Source: Ferrimonas marina (lineage in GTDB: Bacteria; Pseudomonadota; Gammaproteobacteria; Enterobacterales; Shewanellaceae). From it: 64,000 nt of DNA. Positions 51,382 to 61,544 of this stretch are shown in pieces. The stretch lies in NCBI RefSeq assembly GCF_900129905.1, contig NZ_FQXG01000005.1, positions 115,594-179,593 of the forward strand, given 5' to 3'. The notes beneath the pieces were generated by a model. It saw nothing but the letters and a program-made list of their open reading frames with translations, did no database searches and had not been told where the DNA came from. The position numbers and the translations under genes are program-made. The first letter of the stretch is position 1. Each line of letters begins with the position of its first letter.

Positions 51382-52356
51382 TTACGCCGCCTGGGCCGCG
51401 GCCGGCAAGGAGGCCAATGCCTGGCTCAACACCTCGGCACCGGTGCCCGGCAGGTGGGCGTTCTGGGCCAGGTAGCGGCGCCATTGACGGGCACCGGGCA
51501 TGCCATTGAACAGCCCCAGCATATGACGGGTGACGTGGTTGGCACGACCGCCGTTGGCGATATGACGCTCCAGGTAGGGGATCATCTGCTCCACCACCTC
51601 GGCGCGGGACAACACCGGACGGTCATCACCGTACAACCGGGCATCCACCGCCGCCATCATGTAGGGATCCTGGTAGGCTTCGCGCCCCACCATCACCCCA
51701 TCCAAGTGCTCCAGGTGCGCCTCGCACTCCTCCAGGGTCTTGATCCCGCCGTTCACCGAGATGTTGAGCTGGGCGAAGTCGCGCTTCACCTGGTAGGCCC
51801 GCTCGTAGATAAGCTCCGGGATCTCCCGGTTCTCCTTCGGGCTCAGGCCCTGCAGCCAGGCCTTGCGGGCATGGATGGTGAAGATGTCGCAACCGGCGTC
51901 GCTGACGGTGCCCACAAAGTCGGTCAGAAAGCCGTAGCTGTCCTGCTCATCAATACCGATGCGGGTTTTCACCGTCACCGGGATATCCACCACGTCCTGC
52001 ATCGCCTTGACGCACTCCGCCACCAGTTGCGGCTCCGCCATCAGGCAGGCGCCAAAGCGGCCATTCTGTACCCGATCGGACGGGCAACCGACATTGAGGT
52101 TCACCTCGTCGTAGCCCCGCTGCTGCGCCAGCTTGGCGCAGTGCGCCAGATCCGCCGGGTTGCTGCCGCCCAGTTGCAGCGCCACCGGGTGCTCCTCCTC
52201 GTTGAAGGCCAGGTAGTCGCCCTTGCCATGGATGATCGCACCTGTGGTCACCATCTCGGTGTAGAGCAGCGCCTGACGGGAGATCAGACGGGCAAAGAAT
52301 CGGTAGTGACGGTCAGTCCAGTCGAGCATCGGAGCTACGGAAAAGGTGCGCTTCAT
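51382..52356 (-). CDS. dusA: tRNA-dihydrouridine(20/20a) synthase (DusA)
   Basis: A 324-residue FMN enzyme reducing U20/U20a in the tRNA D-loop. It starts [19 protein letters not shown], has [25 protein letters not shown], the catalytic Cys in [23 protein letters not shown] (quoted in part), [20 protein letters not shown] and [20 protein letters not shown] and the SPKENR segment identify DusA rather than DusB or DusC. Confidence 0.96.
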   Translation of the reverse strand: MKRTFSVAPMLDWTDRHYRFFARLISRQALLYTEMVTTGAIIHGKGDYLAFNEEEHPVALQLGGSNPADLAHCAKLAQQRGYDEVNLNVGCPSDRVQNGRFGACLMAEPQLVAECVKAMQDVVDIPVTVKTRIGIDEQDSYGFLTDFVGTVSDAGCDIFTIHARKAWLQGLSPKENREIPELIYERAYQVKRDFAQLNISVNGGIKTLEECEAHLEHLDGVMVGREAYQDPYMMAAVDARLYGDDRPVLSRAEVVEQMIPYLERHIANGGRANHVTRHMLGLFNGMPGARQWRRYLAQNAHLPGTGAEVLSQALASLPAAAQAA

Positions 52357-52447
52357 CGGGGGCCTCGCGGTGATTTGGGGCGGCTATTCTACAAAAGCCC
52401 GGCGCAAATGCACAGGCGATTATTTCACCACCCCGCCGTCGTGGCCC

Positions 52448-53422
52448 TTACCCCTGGCGATCGAACTGGTATACCACGGTTTTTTGGTAGCGCTGGCCCG
52501 GCTCAAGCCGACAGCTGGGGAAGTGGGGATGGTTGGGGGCATCGGGAAATCCCTCCGCTTCCAGGCACACCCCCTGGTGGGGTGCAAAGGGCGCGCCCAG
52601 GTGCTGACCGGTATAAAGCTGCAGCGCCGGCTGGTCGGTATAGAGGCGCATCCGCACACCAAGCCGGGGATGACTGAGCACCGCCACCGGCTGGCTCAGG
52701 GCCGGTTCAGCTAGACCCGGCTCAGACAACACCAAGGCATGGTCCACACCGTCGGGCTGATTGGCCAGAAAGGGCACCAGGGCCTGGCCCAGTCCCTGGG
52801 TCTGGCGAAAATCCAGTGGTGTGCCCGCCACCGGCATCAGCTCTCCGGTGGGGATCCCAGCGCTGTCGATGGCCAGGTACCGCTCGGCCCGATGCCACAG
52901 GGTCAGCTCACGCAGGTCCGTTGCCCCCAGGTGGAAATAGCTGTGGTTGCACATATTCACCACCGTGGGGCGGTCGGTCTCGGCCTCAAACCGGATCTGA
53001 AGCCGCCCCTGGCTTAGCAGCGCGTAGTGCACCTGGGCCTTAAGAGTGCCGGGAAAGCCCTGGTCGCCATGCTCAGACACCAGGGCGAAACTGGCGGCGT
53101 CCTGGCCCTGCGCTGTCAGCTGCCAAAGGCGCTTATCGAAGCCGTGCTCGCCGCCGTGCAGGCAGTTGCTCCCTTCGTTGGCCACCAGCTGATGGCTCTG
53201 GCCATCCAGCTCAACCCGGCTACCGCCGATGCGATTGGCGAAGCGGCCCGCCACCACCCCCAGGTAGTAGTGCTCCTCGGCAGGCCAGCGGGGGTAGCTC
53301 AGACACATCGGCAACCGGCCGTCCGGCGTATCCAGGGTGATCGCCCCCAGCGCCGCCCCGTGGCGAAATAGAGAAACCCGCAGGCCATCCGGGCCCTGCA
53401 ACTCAATGGGGGTATCACTCAT
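52448..53422 (-). CDS. galM: Aldose 1-epimerase (GalM-like mutarotase)
   Basis: A 324-residue galactose-mutarotase-fold enzyme that interconverts sugar anomers in the cytosol. It has GRFANRIGGSRVELDG, NEGSNCLHGGEHGFDKRLW with the conserved His, VVNMCNHSYFHLG with the catalytic His, DHALVL and the catalytic Glu in GVCLEAEGFPDAPNH. No galactose genes are near. The ATG at 53420-53422 is chosen because eight upstream codons are unlike the family. Confidence 0.93.
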   Translation of the reverse strand: MSDTPIELQGPDGLRVSLFRHGAALGAITLDTPDGRLPMCLSYPRWPAEEHYYLGVVAGRFANRIGGSRVELDGQSHQLVANEGSNCLHGGEHGFDKRLWQLTAQGQDAASFALVSEHGDQGFPGTLKAQVHYALLSQGRLQIRFEAETDRPTVVNMCNHSYFHLGATDLRELTLWHRAERYLAIDSAGIPTGELMPVAGTPLDFRQTQGLGQALVPFLANQPDGVDHALVLSEPGLAEPALSQPVAVLSHPRLGVRMRLYTDQPALQLYTGQHLGAPFAPHQGVCLEAEGFPDAPNHPHFPSCRLEPGQRYQKTVVYQFDRQG

Positions 53423-53684
53423 GCTCTTGCGGTTCCTTTGCAACACAATGGCTAGAAGCTACCAGAGCCGGCCCCAAACGGTGAAGCCTGGAGCCATCTG
53501 GGCTGAACAAAAAACCAACCAGAACAGTGGGGCAAAGGGGCAAATTTTGCTATCATCCGCCCCACTGGAGACAGCGGCCTTAGCCAACGTCGGCGCAGCC
53601 AAAACAATGGCCTAGCCAAAACAACAGCCCGACGTGTCCCAGCCCTAAACCCTACAACCGCATTGAAGATACAGGACAGTTCCA

Positions 53685-54788
53685 ATGAGTCTTGCAGACA
53701 AGGTATTGGCCGTTAACAACGATCTGCCGATCCGCACCGATAAGCCGGTGCACTCCGGTAAAGTACGCTCCGTCTACTGGCTGACCGAAGCCGACAGCCG
53801 TCGCCTGATCAAGGAGAAAGGCTACGATGTGGCCGAGGATGCGCCGCTGGCGATCATGGTGATCTCCGATCGGATCTCCGCGTTCGACTGCATCTGGCAC
53901 GGTGAAGGTGGTATGAACGGTGTGCCCGGCAAGGGCGCGGCGTTGAACGCCATCTCCAACCACTGGTTCAAACTGTTCAAGGAGCAGGGTCTGGCGGACA
54001 GCCACATCCTCGACATCCCCCACCCCTTCGTCTGGATTGTGCAAAAAGCCAAGCCCGTGATGATTGAGGCGATCTGTCGCCAGTACATCACCGGTTCCAT
54101 GTGGCGCGCCTACAGCAAGGGTGAGCGCAACTTCTGTGGCATCGAGCTGCCGGAAGGGCTGGAGAAGGATCAGAAGCTGCCTGAGCTGCTGATCACCCCC
54201 TCCACCAAGGGCATCCTGGAAGGCATCCCCGGCGTGCCGGCGGTGGACGACGTCAACATCACCCGTCAGAACATCGATGACAACTACGCTGCCTTCAACT
54301 TCCGTAACCCGGCCGACATCGACCGCTACGAAGTGCTGCTGAAAGAGGGCTTCGACGTGATCTCCGATGCCCTGGCGAAGCTGGACCAGGTGTTCGTCGA
54401 TACCAAGTTCGAGTTTGGCTACGTTACCGATGCCAATGGTAACGAGAAGCTGATCTACATGGACGAGGTGGGCACCCCGGACTCCTCCCGTATCTGGGAC
54501 GGCCCGAGCTACCGCGGTGGCAAGGTAGTGGAGAACTCCAAAGAGGGCTTCCGCCAGTTGCTGCTGAACCACTTCCCGGATCCGGACATCCTGCTGAACA
54601 AGGACCGGATGGACGAGCGCAGCGCCCTGGCCCGGGACAACGCCCTGCCCACCGAGGTATTGATGGCGGTTTCCAAGACCTACACCGACATCGCCGAGAC
54701 CATCACCGGTGAGAAGATCGTGCTGTCTGACAACCCTAAGGCGGAGATCATTGAGATCCTGCGGGAGCAGTACGGCCTGGTCGACTAA
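53685..54788 (+). CDS. purC: Phosphoribosylaminoimidazole-succinocarboxamide synthase (PurC), long form
   Basis: A 367-residue SAICAR synthetase of purine synthesis joining CAIR and aspartate using ATP. Conserved parts are [24 protein letters not shown], the [16 protein letters not shown] substrate region, DTKFEFGYV and [17 protein letters not shown]. It is longer than the 237-residue E. coli enzyme; this long form is known in Vibrio/Shewanella relatives. It is a single-gene unit with a strong terminator. Confidence 0.95.
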   Translation: MSLADKVLAVNNDLPIRTDKPVHSGKVRSVYWLTEADSRRLIKEKGYDVAEDAPLAIMVISDRISAFDCIWHGEGGMNGVPGKGAALNAISNHWFKLFKEQGLADSHILDIPHPFVWIVQKAKPVMIEAICRQYITGSMWRAYSKGERNFCGIELPEGLEKDQKLPELLITPSTKGILEGIPGVPAVDDVNITRQNIDDNYAAFNFRNPADIDRYEVLLKEGFDVISDALAKLDQVFVDTKFEFGYVTDANGNEKLIYMDEVGTPDSSRIWDGPSYRGGKVVENSKEGFRQLLLNHFPDPDILLNKDRMDERSALARDNALPTEVLMAVSKTYTDIAETITGEKIVLSDNPKAEIIEILREQYGLVD

Positions 54789-54803
54789 CTCGGCCAACAA
54801 TAG

Positions 54804-54831
54804 AAAAGGCAGCCCAATGGCTGCCTTTTTT
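54804..54831 (+). terminator. Terminator of purC
   Basis: AAGGCAGCC-CAAT-GGCTGCCTT with A4 before and T6 after. Confidence 0.9.
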
Positions 54832-54907
54832 GTGCCAATCACTCACCCTTAGCGTTACGGCCGAGCCATGACTGGCCTGGAAAAAGAAACAACGAAAAGG
54901 GATATAG

Positions 54908-54930
54908 AAAAGGGGCCCAAAGGCCCCTTT
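54908..54930 (-). terminator. Terminator of the acidic-repeat lipoprotein gene
   Basis: AAAGGGGCC-CAA-AGGCCCCTTT stem, 15 bases past the stop codon, with A and T runs built into the stem. Confidence 0.8.
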
Positions 54931-54945
54931 ATCCGATACGAGTAC

Positions 54946-56586
54946 TTATTCAGCGTCGCTCAGCTCGGTAGCTTCATCACTGTCGGCGCTTTGCTCGTCA
55001 TTGCTGGCGACCTCTGCCACTACGGCTGCCGGGGCTTCAGCGACCACGGTCTCAGTGGTGGTCTCGGAAACGGCCTCAGCCACCTCAGCAACTTCTGCTT
55101 CCACCGCTGCCGGGGCTTCGGTTACTGATTCAACAACCGGTTCAACAGCCGCCTCAACCTGGCTGTCGTTTTGTGCCAGCTCTGCGGTTTCCTCTGCGAT
55201 TACCTCGCTCTCCGGCTGAGCCAAGGCTTGCTCTTCAACCAGGGCTTCGTCCTCGGCCAAGACCAGCTCCTGCTCGTCGGCAATGGCCAGTTCTTCGTCC
55301 TCGGTCAGGACCAGCTCCTGCTCGTCGGCAATGGACAGCTCTTCGTCCTCGGTCAGCGCCAGCTCCTCGTCTTCGACCAGGGCCAGCTCTTCCTCTTCGG
55401 TCAGGGCGGCGTCACGCTCCTGCTGCTGGGCGGTCATCACCTCCTGCTGCTGTTGCAGCATGGCGACCACCCCTTCCAGCTCGGCGATCTTGCCGTCACG
55501 CTGTGCCAGTTGCTCACTCGCTTGAGTCAGCTCCTGACCACTTTGCTCAAGGGCTTTTTCTGCCTGGGCCAGGGCTTCGCGCAGCTGGCTCATGGCATCA
55601 CCATCGCTTTGCTGGATGGCACGCAGATGCTCATCCAGGGCCTTGGCTTGGTCTGCGATGCTGCGGTCGCGCAGGTCATCCAGCTCCAGGGCCAGACGAA
55701 TGCGGTTGAGGTAACGTTCAAAGCCCAGCAGGTAGCGCTCGTAGTCCTCCACCTGGTGGGCATCCAGGAACTTCACATCCTTACCGATGTGGGCGGCATG
55801 GCGAATGGCAAAGGCGGTTGCCGTCACATGCTCTTCGATCTTGGCCTGGTTGCGCGGCTGCTCGGCGATAAAGGCCACACCGGCATTGTAGGCGGCCATG
55901 GCGGTGGCGTAGGTCTGCGGTGCCACCACATCGATCAGGTCGTTCTGCAGCTCCAGCATGCGGTTCTTCAGCGGCACCATGTTGATCGCAGTAACAGTGC
56001 GCACCTCCAGGCTGCGCTGCTCACGCAGCAGGCCCGGCAAACCGGCGATGGCGTCATCCTCACGACCCTGAGCCACGGCATCCACCAGGGTCTTCAGCAG
56101 GGTCTGGGTCTTACCGGACTGGGTGGGGAAACGGGACTCGGCATCCAGCTCCACCAGTACCTCACGGTTCGCCAGAGCCTCGGCCAGCACCTGTTTCACT
56201 TGGTCACGTACCTGGACCGCGTTGCTCAGGTGGCCAGAGGCTTCCAGCAGGGCCTGCTCCAGCGCCGCCTGGCGGGTGGTGGAGTTGAACACACCGAGGC
56301 GCTCAACCAGGCGATCCGGGGCATCCTGTACCAGGGTGTATTGCTCCTGGGCCTGGGCCCAGGCGGATTTGGCTGCACGTACCTGGGCGGTGGCGAACCA
56401 GGCCAACTCGTCGTCCGCCAACAGCGGCTGGATGCTGTCGCGCTGCTGCTCGATGGCCGCTAAAGCAGACAGGCGCTGGGCCTGGATCTCATTGGCTTGT
56501 TGCGGATCGTTCTGGGTGGAGGCGCAGCCACCGGCCATCATGGCCACCAACAGGGCACACGCCAAAGACTTCTTCACTGGGTACAT
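54946..56586 (-). CDS. Lipoprotein with coiled coil and acidic tandem repeats
   Basis: A 546-residue lipoprotein: signal MYPVKKSLACALLVAMMAGGC, then an alpha-helical region with several coiled-coil stretches to about 410 (for example ALEQSGQELTQASEQLAQRD), then tandem acidic repeats built on ELALTEDEELSIADEQ and ELVLTEDEELAIADEQ (about 415-475), then a long Glu/Ala/Val-rich disordered tail ending DEATELSDAE. N-terminal parts (DDELAWFATAQVRAAKSAWA) resemble envelope helical lipoproteins but no named family is certain. The repeats are nearly identical at DNA level and may vary in copy number. Confidence 0.75.
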   Translation of the reverse strand: MYPVKKSLACALLVAMMAGGCASTQNDPQQANEIQAQRLSALAAIEQQRDSIQPLLADDELAWFATAQVRAAKSAWAQAQEQYTLVQDAPDRLVERLGVFNSTTRQAALEQALLEASGHLSNAVQVRDQVKQVLAEALANREVLVELDAESRFPTQSGKTQTLLKTLVDAVAQGREDDAIAGLPGLLREQRSLEVRTVTAINMVPLKNRMLELQNDLIDVVAPQTYATAMAAYNAGVAFIAEQPRNQAKIEEHVTATAFAIRHAAHIGKDVKFLDAHQVEDYERYLLGFERYLNRIRLALELDDLRDRSIADQAKALDEHLRAIQQSDGDAMSQLREALAQAEKALEQSGQELTQASEQLAQRDGKIAELEGVVAMLQQQQEVMTAQQQERDAALTEEEELALVEDEELALTEDEELSIADEQELVLTEDEELAIADEQELVLAEDEALVEEQALAQPESEVIAEETAELAQNDSQVEAAVEPVVESVTEAPAAVEAEVAEVAEAVSETTTETVVAEAPAAVVAEVASNDEQSADSDEATELSDAE

Positions 56587-56777
56587 CTTATATCCCATAG
56601 TTATATTTATATTCGCGCGAAGTCTAAAGGAGAGAGTCGGAAAGTGACAGGGCAATCGACTGATTTATAAAGAAACTTTAATCTTGGAGAGGGATTATGG
56701 GGCAATCTCTTACGACACCGCTCACCGAGTGGCCAGCGGCGGAGGGATGGGCGCCGTCACCAGCGCCCGGCTAGGGT

Positions 56778-57023
56778 TTAGGCGCCTGCGCTTTTTATCC
56801 GTTGGAACAGCTGATCTTTCAGCTGGAGGCGCTTCACCTTCAGGCCTTCCAGGTAATCGTCCGCGGTGTTCTCCAGCCCTTCCTCGATGCGGTGCACCTC
56901 GCGGTCTATCTCGTGGTATTGGTTGTACAAAACGTGGAATTCATCATCCCGCATGTTCAGGTCCTGGATCAGGGCCTTGTCCTTGGGGAATTCGCTGATC
57001 AAGCTGTGGTCGTCAACTATCAT
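56778..57023 (-). CDS. ydcH: YdcH family protein (DUF465)
   Basis: An 81-residue soluble, mostly helical protein: LISEFPKDKALIQDLNMRDDEFHVLYNQYHEIDREVHRIE (quoted only as family span), then LKVKRLQLKDQLFQRI. The E.P....I..L...D..F..L...YH.LD..I.R.E pattern is DUF465/YdcH. Function unknown. GGAG-type bases precede the ATG (GGAGGATCGACCC). Confidence 0.88.
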   Translation of the reverse strand: MIVDDHSLISEFPKDKALIQDLNMRDDEFHVLYNQYHEIDREVHRIEEGLENTADDYLEGLKVKRLQLKDQLFQRIKSAGA

Positions 57024-57123
57024 GGGTCGATCCTCCGTCGTGGGCTTATCTCAATACTGCCACTGCTCTCCCCGGTAAGGTCTTGACCTGAATCAGTTTC
57101 AGCGCAACAAACTCACTTGCACA

Positions 57124-57633
57124 TCATGCGCTTTCTGCCACAGGCTCGGCCTGATCGATCTCCTGCCGGAAGCAGAAGCGCTGCCATCCGCCCTCGGCCC
57201 CCGCCACAGGGGCGAAACCGCAGGCTTTCAGCAGGGCCAGCCCAGCCTGATTGGCGTCCGCCACACTGGCCATCACCGGAGTGCCTACCAGTGTAGTCAA
57301 GCGCGACTGCAGCAGCTGGTTTAATGCCGCCTTTGCAAGGCCTTGGCGACGATAGGCCGGCAGCAGCGCCATCAGCAGCTCGCTGCCGGAGGGGCCCGGC
57401 AACAAACCGGCGAAGCCCACCACCTCATCCCCTTGAGTGATCGCCTGTAGCGCCCACTCGGCCTTGCCATTGAGTTGACTGGAGAGCCAGAACTGGCACT
57501 CCAGCTCCGTCAGCGGCTGCCCTGGTCCCAACCAGCGGACGCTGTCGGCGTCACCGAACAGTGCCTGCAGGGCGGGCAGGTCCTCCGCCTGCCAGGGGCG
57601 TAGGCGGGGCTCAACGTTGGATTGCGTCACCAT
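57124..57633 (-). CDS. GNAT-family acetyltransferase
   Basis: A 169-residue RimJ/RimL-like GNAT: RLRPWQAEDLPALQALFGD, VRWLGPGQPLTELECQFWLS, VVGFAGLLPGPSGSELLMAL, LPAYRRQGLAKAALNQLL with the acetyl-CoA loop (RRQGLA), and ANQAGLALLKACGF near the end. Substrate unknown. The ATG at 57631-57633 has AGGAG 5 bases upstream; a long in-frame extension through the oppF terminator is not coding. Confidence 0.87.
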   Translation of the reverse strand: MVTQSNVEPRLRPWQAEDLPALQALFGDADSVRWLGPGQPLTELECQFWLSSQLNGKAEWALQAITQGDEVVGFAGLLPGPSGSELLMALLPAYRRQGLAKAALNQLLQSRLTTLVGTPVMASVADANQAGLALLKACGFAPVAGAEGGWQRFCFRQEIDQAEPVAESA

Positions 57634-57643
57634 AGAACTCCTG

Positions 57644-57667
57644 TAAAAAAGGCGCCCGAAGGCGCCT
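57644..57667 (-). terminator. Terminator of the opp operon
   Basis: GGCGCC-CGAA-GGCGCC stem followed on the minus strand by T6, directly after oppF. Confidence 0.9.
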
Positions 57668-57674
57668 GATGCAA

Positions 57675-58664
57675 TTAGATCGCGATGTCGTAACGGGGGC
57701 AGGCCACCTGGTGGGTGCCACCGAGGGACTGCAGACTCGGTTTGGCCTCGCTGCAGCCATCGCACACCGCCAGACAACGGGTGCGGAACACGCAGCCCGA
57801 GGGCGGACTGATGGGCGAAGGCAGCTCGCCCTCCAGCAAGATGTGCTGCTTGTTGCGCTCCAGCTCCGGATCCGGCTCCGGTACGGCGGACAGCAGTGCC
57901 CGGCTGTAGGGGTGAGACGGCTTGCCGTACAGCTCCTCACTGGTGCCGGTTTCGACCTGGTTGCCCAGGTACATCACCATCACCCGATCGGAGATGTGCT
58001 TCACCACGGACAGATCGTGGGCGATGAACACCAGCGACAGTCCCATCTCCTTTTGCAGATCCTTGAGCAGGTTGACCACCTGAGCCTGGATCGACACATC
58101 CAGCGCGGACACCGGCTCATCACAGATCACCAGCTTGGGCTTGAGGATCAGCGCCCGGGCGATGCCGATACGCTGACACTGGCCGCCGGAGAACTCGTGG
58201 GGGTAACGGTTGATCACGTTGGGCAGCAGACCCACCTTGGCCATCATCGCCCGCACTTCGGTGACCACCCGCTCCTTGTCCCACTCCGGGTAGTAGTTGC
58301 GCAGCGGCTCGGCGATGATGTCGCCCACGGTCATCCGCGGGTTCAGTGAGGCCAGCGGATCCTGGAAGATCATCTGCACGTCTTTGCGCAGCAGCTTCAT
58401 CGCCTTCGGATCGCCGTGGTTGACCTTCTGACCGTCGAACCACACCTCCCCTTCGCTGATCGGCACCAGGCCGATCAGGGCACGGGCCAGGGTGGACTTG
58501 CCACAACCGGACTCGCCCACCACCCCCAGGGTTTCCCCCGGGGCGATCTGGAAAGAGACGCCGTCTACTGCTTTCAGCTCCGGTACCGGATCCCAGGGCC
58601 ACTTCTGCGCCTTCTTGATGGCGAACCGAACCTTGATGCCTTTCGCTTCTAACAGGATGCTCAT
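57675..58664 (-). CDS. oppF: Oligopeptide ABC transporter ATP-binding protein OppF
   Basis: A 329-residue ATPase: Walker [11 protein letters not shown]-loop [14 protein letters not shown], signature [15 protein letters not shown], Walker [13 protein letters not shown]. The C-terminal oligopeptide extension has a Cys cluster ([14 protein letters not shown]) found in OppD/F/DppD/F. It overlaps oppD by four bases (ATGA-type). Confidence 0.95.
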   Translation of the reverse strand: MSILLEAKGIKVRFAIKKAQKWPWDPVPELKAVDGVSFQIAPGETLGVVGESGCGKSTLARALIGLVPISEGEVWFDGQKVNHGDPKAMKLLRKDVQMIFQDPLASLNPRMTVGDIIAEPLRNYYPEWDKERVVTEVRAMMAKVGLLPNVINRYPHEFSGGQCQRIGIARALILKPKLVICDEPVSALDVSIQAQVVNLLKDLQKEMGLSLVFIAHDLSVVKHISDRVMVMYLGNQVETGTSEELYGKPSHPYSRALLSAVPEPDPELERNKQHILLEGELPSPISPPSGCVFRTRCLAVCDGCSEAKPSLQSLGGTHQVACPRYDIAI

Positions 58665-59632
58665 GCTGCCACCTCCTCAATGGACTTGTGGCAGGCACGC
58701 TGACGGCTGCCGTCGAAGTTCTCCAGCGCCGGCGCCTGGGCCTTGCACTGCTCGGTGGCGTTGGCACAACGGGGGCCAAACGGGCAGCCGGAGGGCAGTG
58801 CCAACAGGTTCGGCGGGTTGCCGGGGATGGTGGGCAGCGCCTCTTCCTCGCCGTCCAGGCGCGGAATGGCGGACAGCAGACCCTTGGTGTAGGGGTGAGT
58901 TGGCTTATAGAACACCTGATCGGTGGTGCCGTACTCCATGGTACGACCGGCGTACATCACCATCACCTTGTCACACAGACCCGCCACCACACCCAGGTCG
59001 TGGGTGATCATGATGATGGCGGTGCCCAGCTCGTGCTTGAGCTCGTTGAGCAGGTCCAGGATCTGCGCCTGTACGGTCACGTCCAGGGCAGTGGTGGGCT
59101 CATCGGCGATCAGCAGCTTAGGCTCGCACAGCAGCGCCATGGCGATCATCACCCGCTGACGCATACCACCGGAGAACTCATGGGGGTACATGTCCATGCG
59201 CTTCTCGGCTTCCGGGATCTTCACCGCTTCCAGCATCTTGACGCTGCGGGCAAAGGCGTCGGCCTTGCTCATCCCCTTGTGCAGGATCAGCACCTCCATC
59301 AGCTGCGGCCCCACCTTCATGTAGGGGTTCAGCGCGGTCATGGGGTCCTGGAAGATCATGGCGATCTGCTCGGCGCGGATCTTGTTTAGCGCCGCGGTGG
59401 GCAGGCCCAGGATCTCTTCATCCTTGAACTTGACCGAACCGCCGGTCAGGCCGTTCTTGGCCAGCAGGCCCATGATGGCGAACGCGGTCTGGCTTTTGCC
59501 GGAACCGGACTCGCCCACGATGCCCAGGGTCTCGCCCGGGGCCAGATCGAAGCTGAGTTTGTCCACCGCGGTGACGTTGCCGTCCGGCGTGGTGAACTGA
59601 ACATTCAGATCCTTAACAGACAGTAAGCTCAT
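58661..59632 (-). CDS. oppD: Oligopeptide ABC transporter ATP-binding protein OppD
   Basis: A 323-residue ATPase: Walker [24 protein letters not shown], signature [16 protein letters not shown], Walker [13 protein letters not shown], and the cysteine cluster [14 protein letters not shown]. With OppF it forms the nucleotide-binding pair energising the permease. Nine bases separate it from oppC. Confidence 0.95.
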   Translation of the reverse strand: MSLLSVKDLNVQFTTPDGNVTAVDKLSFDLAPGETLGIVGESGSGKSQTAFAIMGLLAKNGLTGGSVKFKDEEILGLPTAALNKIRAEQIAMIFQDPMTALNPYMKVGPQLMEVLILHKGMSKADAFARSVKMLEAVKIPEAEKRMDMYPHEFSGGMRQRVMIAMALLCEPKLLIADEPTTALDVTVQAQILDLLNELKHELGTAIIMITHDLGVVAGLCDKVMVMYAGRTMEYGTTDQVFYKPTHPYTKGLLSAIPRLDGEEEALPTIPGNPPNLLALPSGCPFGPRCANATEQCKAQAPALENFDGSRQRACHKSIEEVAA

Positions 59633-59641
59633 GACGCCTCC

Positions 59642-60556
59642 TTAGCGGTCTTTCGGATCGAGCGCGTCACGCAGACCGTCGCCGATGTAGTTAAAGCAGA
59701 ACAGGGTGACTACCAGGAACGCGGTGGGGAAGGCCAGCTGCCACAACGCGATGTCCATGGTGTTGGCGCCTTCGTTCACCAGCGCACCCCAGGAGGTGTA
59801 GGGCTCTTGCACGCCCAGGCCGAGGAAGCTCAAGAAGGATTCAAACAGGATCATCGACGGTACCAGCAGCGAGGCGTACACCACCACGATACCCAGGGTG
59901 TTGGGCACCAGGTGACGCAGGATGATGTCCTTGGTCGGAGTACCGGCGACGATGGCCGCTTCCACGAACTCCTTCTTCTTCAGGCCCAGGGTCAGGCCCC
60001 GCACGATCCGCGCCATATCCAGCCAGGACACCGCGCCGATGGCGAGGAAGATCAAAAACAGGCTACGACCGAAGAAGGTCATCAGCAGGATCACCAGGAA
60101 CATGAACGGGAAGGAGTTCAGGATCTCCAGGGTACGCATCATGATGTTGTCGGTACGGCCGCCGACGTAACCGGCGATGGAGCCGTACAGGGTACCGATG
60201 ATCACCGCCACCAGGGCGCCGAGGATCCCCACCATAAAGGAGATGCGGCCCCCCTCCAGGGTACGGACAAACAGGTCACGGCCGAGGAAGTCGGTGCCAA
60301 AGTAGTGACCGGTGGCGATGGACGGGCCGGTCGCCATGTTTTCCCAGTCCATCTCGTCGAAGGTGTACTCGGAGGCGGCCGGGCCGATCACCACCAGCAC
60401 GGCGATGACACAGAGGATGCACAGCGACACGACGGCCGCACGGTTGCGCAGGAAGCGACGGCGGGCATCGGCCCACAGAGAGCGGCCCTCTACCTCCAGT
60501 TCGGCGGCAAAGGCTTCGACCGCTTCGTTATTTTGTTTTTGGGTCAGAGTCTGCAT
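59642..60556 (-). CDS. oppC: Oligopeptide ABC transporter permease OppC
   Basis: A 304-residue inner-membrane permease with an N-terminal cytosolic segment, a first helix (AAVVSLCILCVIAVLVVIGP), the OppC periplasmic marker HYFGTDFLGRDLFVRTLEG and the EAA loop EFVEAAIVAGTPTKDIILRHLVPN (quoted as span). It pairs with OppB and ends FNYIGDGLRDALDPKDR, the usual OppC end. One base separates it from oppB. Confidence 0.95.
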   Translation of the reverse strand: MQTLTQKQNNEAVEAFAAELEVEGRSLWADARRRFLRNRAAVVSLCILCVIAVLVVIGPAASEYTFDEMDWENMATGPSIATGHYFGTDFLGRDLFVRTLEGGRISFMVGILGALVAVIIGTLYGSIAGYVGGRTDNIMMRTLEILNSFPFMFLVILLMTFFGRSLFLIFLAIGAVSWLDMARIVRGLTLGLKKKEFVEAAIVAGTPTKDIILRHLVPNTLGIVVVYASLLVPSMILFESFLSFLGLGVQEPYTSWGALVNEGANTMDIALWQLAFPTAFLVVTLFCFNYIGDGLRDALDPKDR

Positions 60557-60557
60557 C

Positions 60558-61484
60558 TTAGCTCTCCACTCGAATGCGCGGATCGATCAGGCCATAGACG
60601 ATGTCGACGATGGCGGTAAACAGGATGGTCAGGGCGCCCACCAGGATGGTCAGACCCAGTACCAGGGAGTAGTCACGGTTCAGTGCACCGTTGACGAAGT
60701 ACTGGCCGATACCCGGGATGCCGAACACGGTCTCGATCACCACGGAACCGGTGATGATGCCGACGAAGGCCGGGCCCAGGTAGGAAACCACCGGCAGCAT
60801 CGCCGGACGCAGCGCATGCTTGAAGATGATGTGACGCATCGGCAGGCCCTTGGCGTGGGCGGTGCGGATGTAGGGCGAGTGCAGCACCTCGATCATCGAG
60901 CCACGCATGATACGGGCGATGGAGGCCATGTAGAGGATCGCCATCGCTGCCACCGGCAGGATCATGTGCTGCCAGGCGCCGTCATTCCAGCCACCGGCAG
61001 GCAGCCAGCCCAGGTTCACGGCGAAGATCAGCACCAGCACCGGCGCCAGTACGAACGACGGCAGTACTACGCCCACCATCGCCAGGCTCATCACGGTGTA
61101 ATCGATCCAGCTGTTTTGCTTGAGCGCCGCAATGGTGCCCAGCGCAGTACCGAAGATCACGGTGAAGATGAACGCCACGATCCCCAGCTTGAGGGAGATG
61201 GGGAAGCTCTGGGCTACCAGCTCGTTCACGCTGTAATCGCGGTACTTGAAGGAGGGGCCGAGATCGCCCTTGGCCAGATCCGCCAGGTAGTAGCCGTACT
61301 GTTGCCACAGCGGCTTGTCCAGGTGGTACTTGGCCTCGATGTTGGCCAGTACCTCTGGCGGCAGGTTGAAGTCCCCGGTGAAGGGGCTACCCGGTGCGGC
61401 CTGCATCAAGAAGAAGGACAGGGTCACCAGGATCAGCAGGGTTGGGATCGCCTTAAGCAGGCGAAACACCGTAAATTGAAACAT
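60558..61484 (-). CDS. oppB: Oligopeptide ABC transporter permease OppB
   Basis: A 308-residue permease starting MFQFTVFRLLKAIPTLLILV, with PGSPFTGDFNLPPEVLANIE, the EAA loop PYIRTAHAKGLPMRHIIFKH and a C-terminal IVDIVYGLIDPRIRVES, the standard OppB pattern. It lies 60 bases after oppA, in the same operon. Confidence 0.95.
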   Translation of the reverse strand: MFQFTVFRLLKAIPTLLILVTLSFFLMQAAPGSPFTGDFNLPPEVLANIEAKYHLDKPLWQQYGYYLADLAKGDLGPSFKYRDYSVNELVAQSFPISLKLGIVAFIFTVIFGTALGTIAALKQNSWIDYTVMSLAMVGVVLPSFVLAPVLVLIFAVNLGWLPAGGWNDGAWQHMILPVAAMAILYMASIARIMRGSMIEVLHSPYIRTAHAKGLPMRHIIFKHALRPAMLPVVSYLGPAFVGIITGSVVIETVFGIPGIGQYFVNGALNRDYSLVLGLTILVGALTILFTAIVDIVYGLIDPRIRVES

Positions 61485-61544
61485 TGCTCACTCCTTGCTC
61501 CCGGCCCCGACGCCGGGAGAGATTCCATTAGGTGTTCGCCGAGA

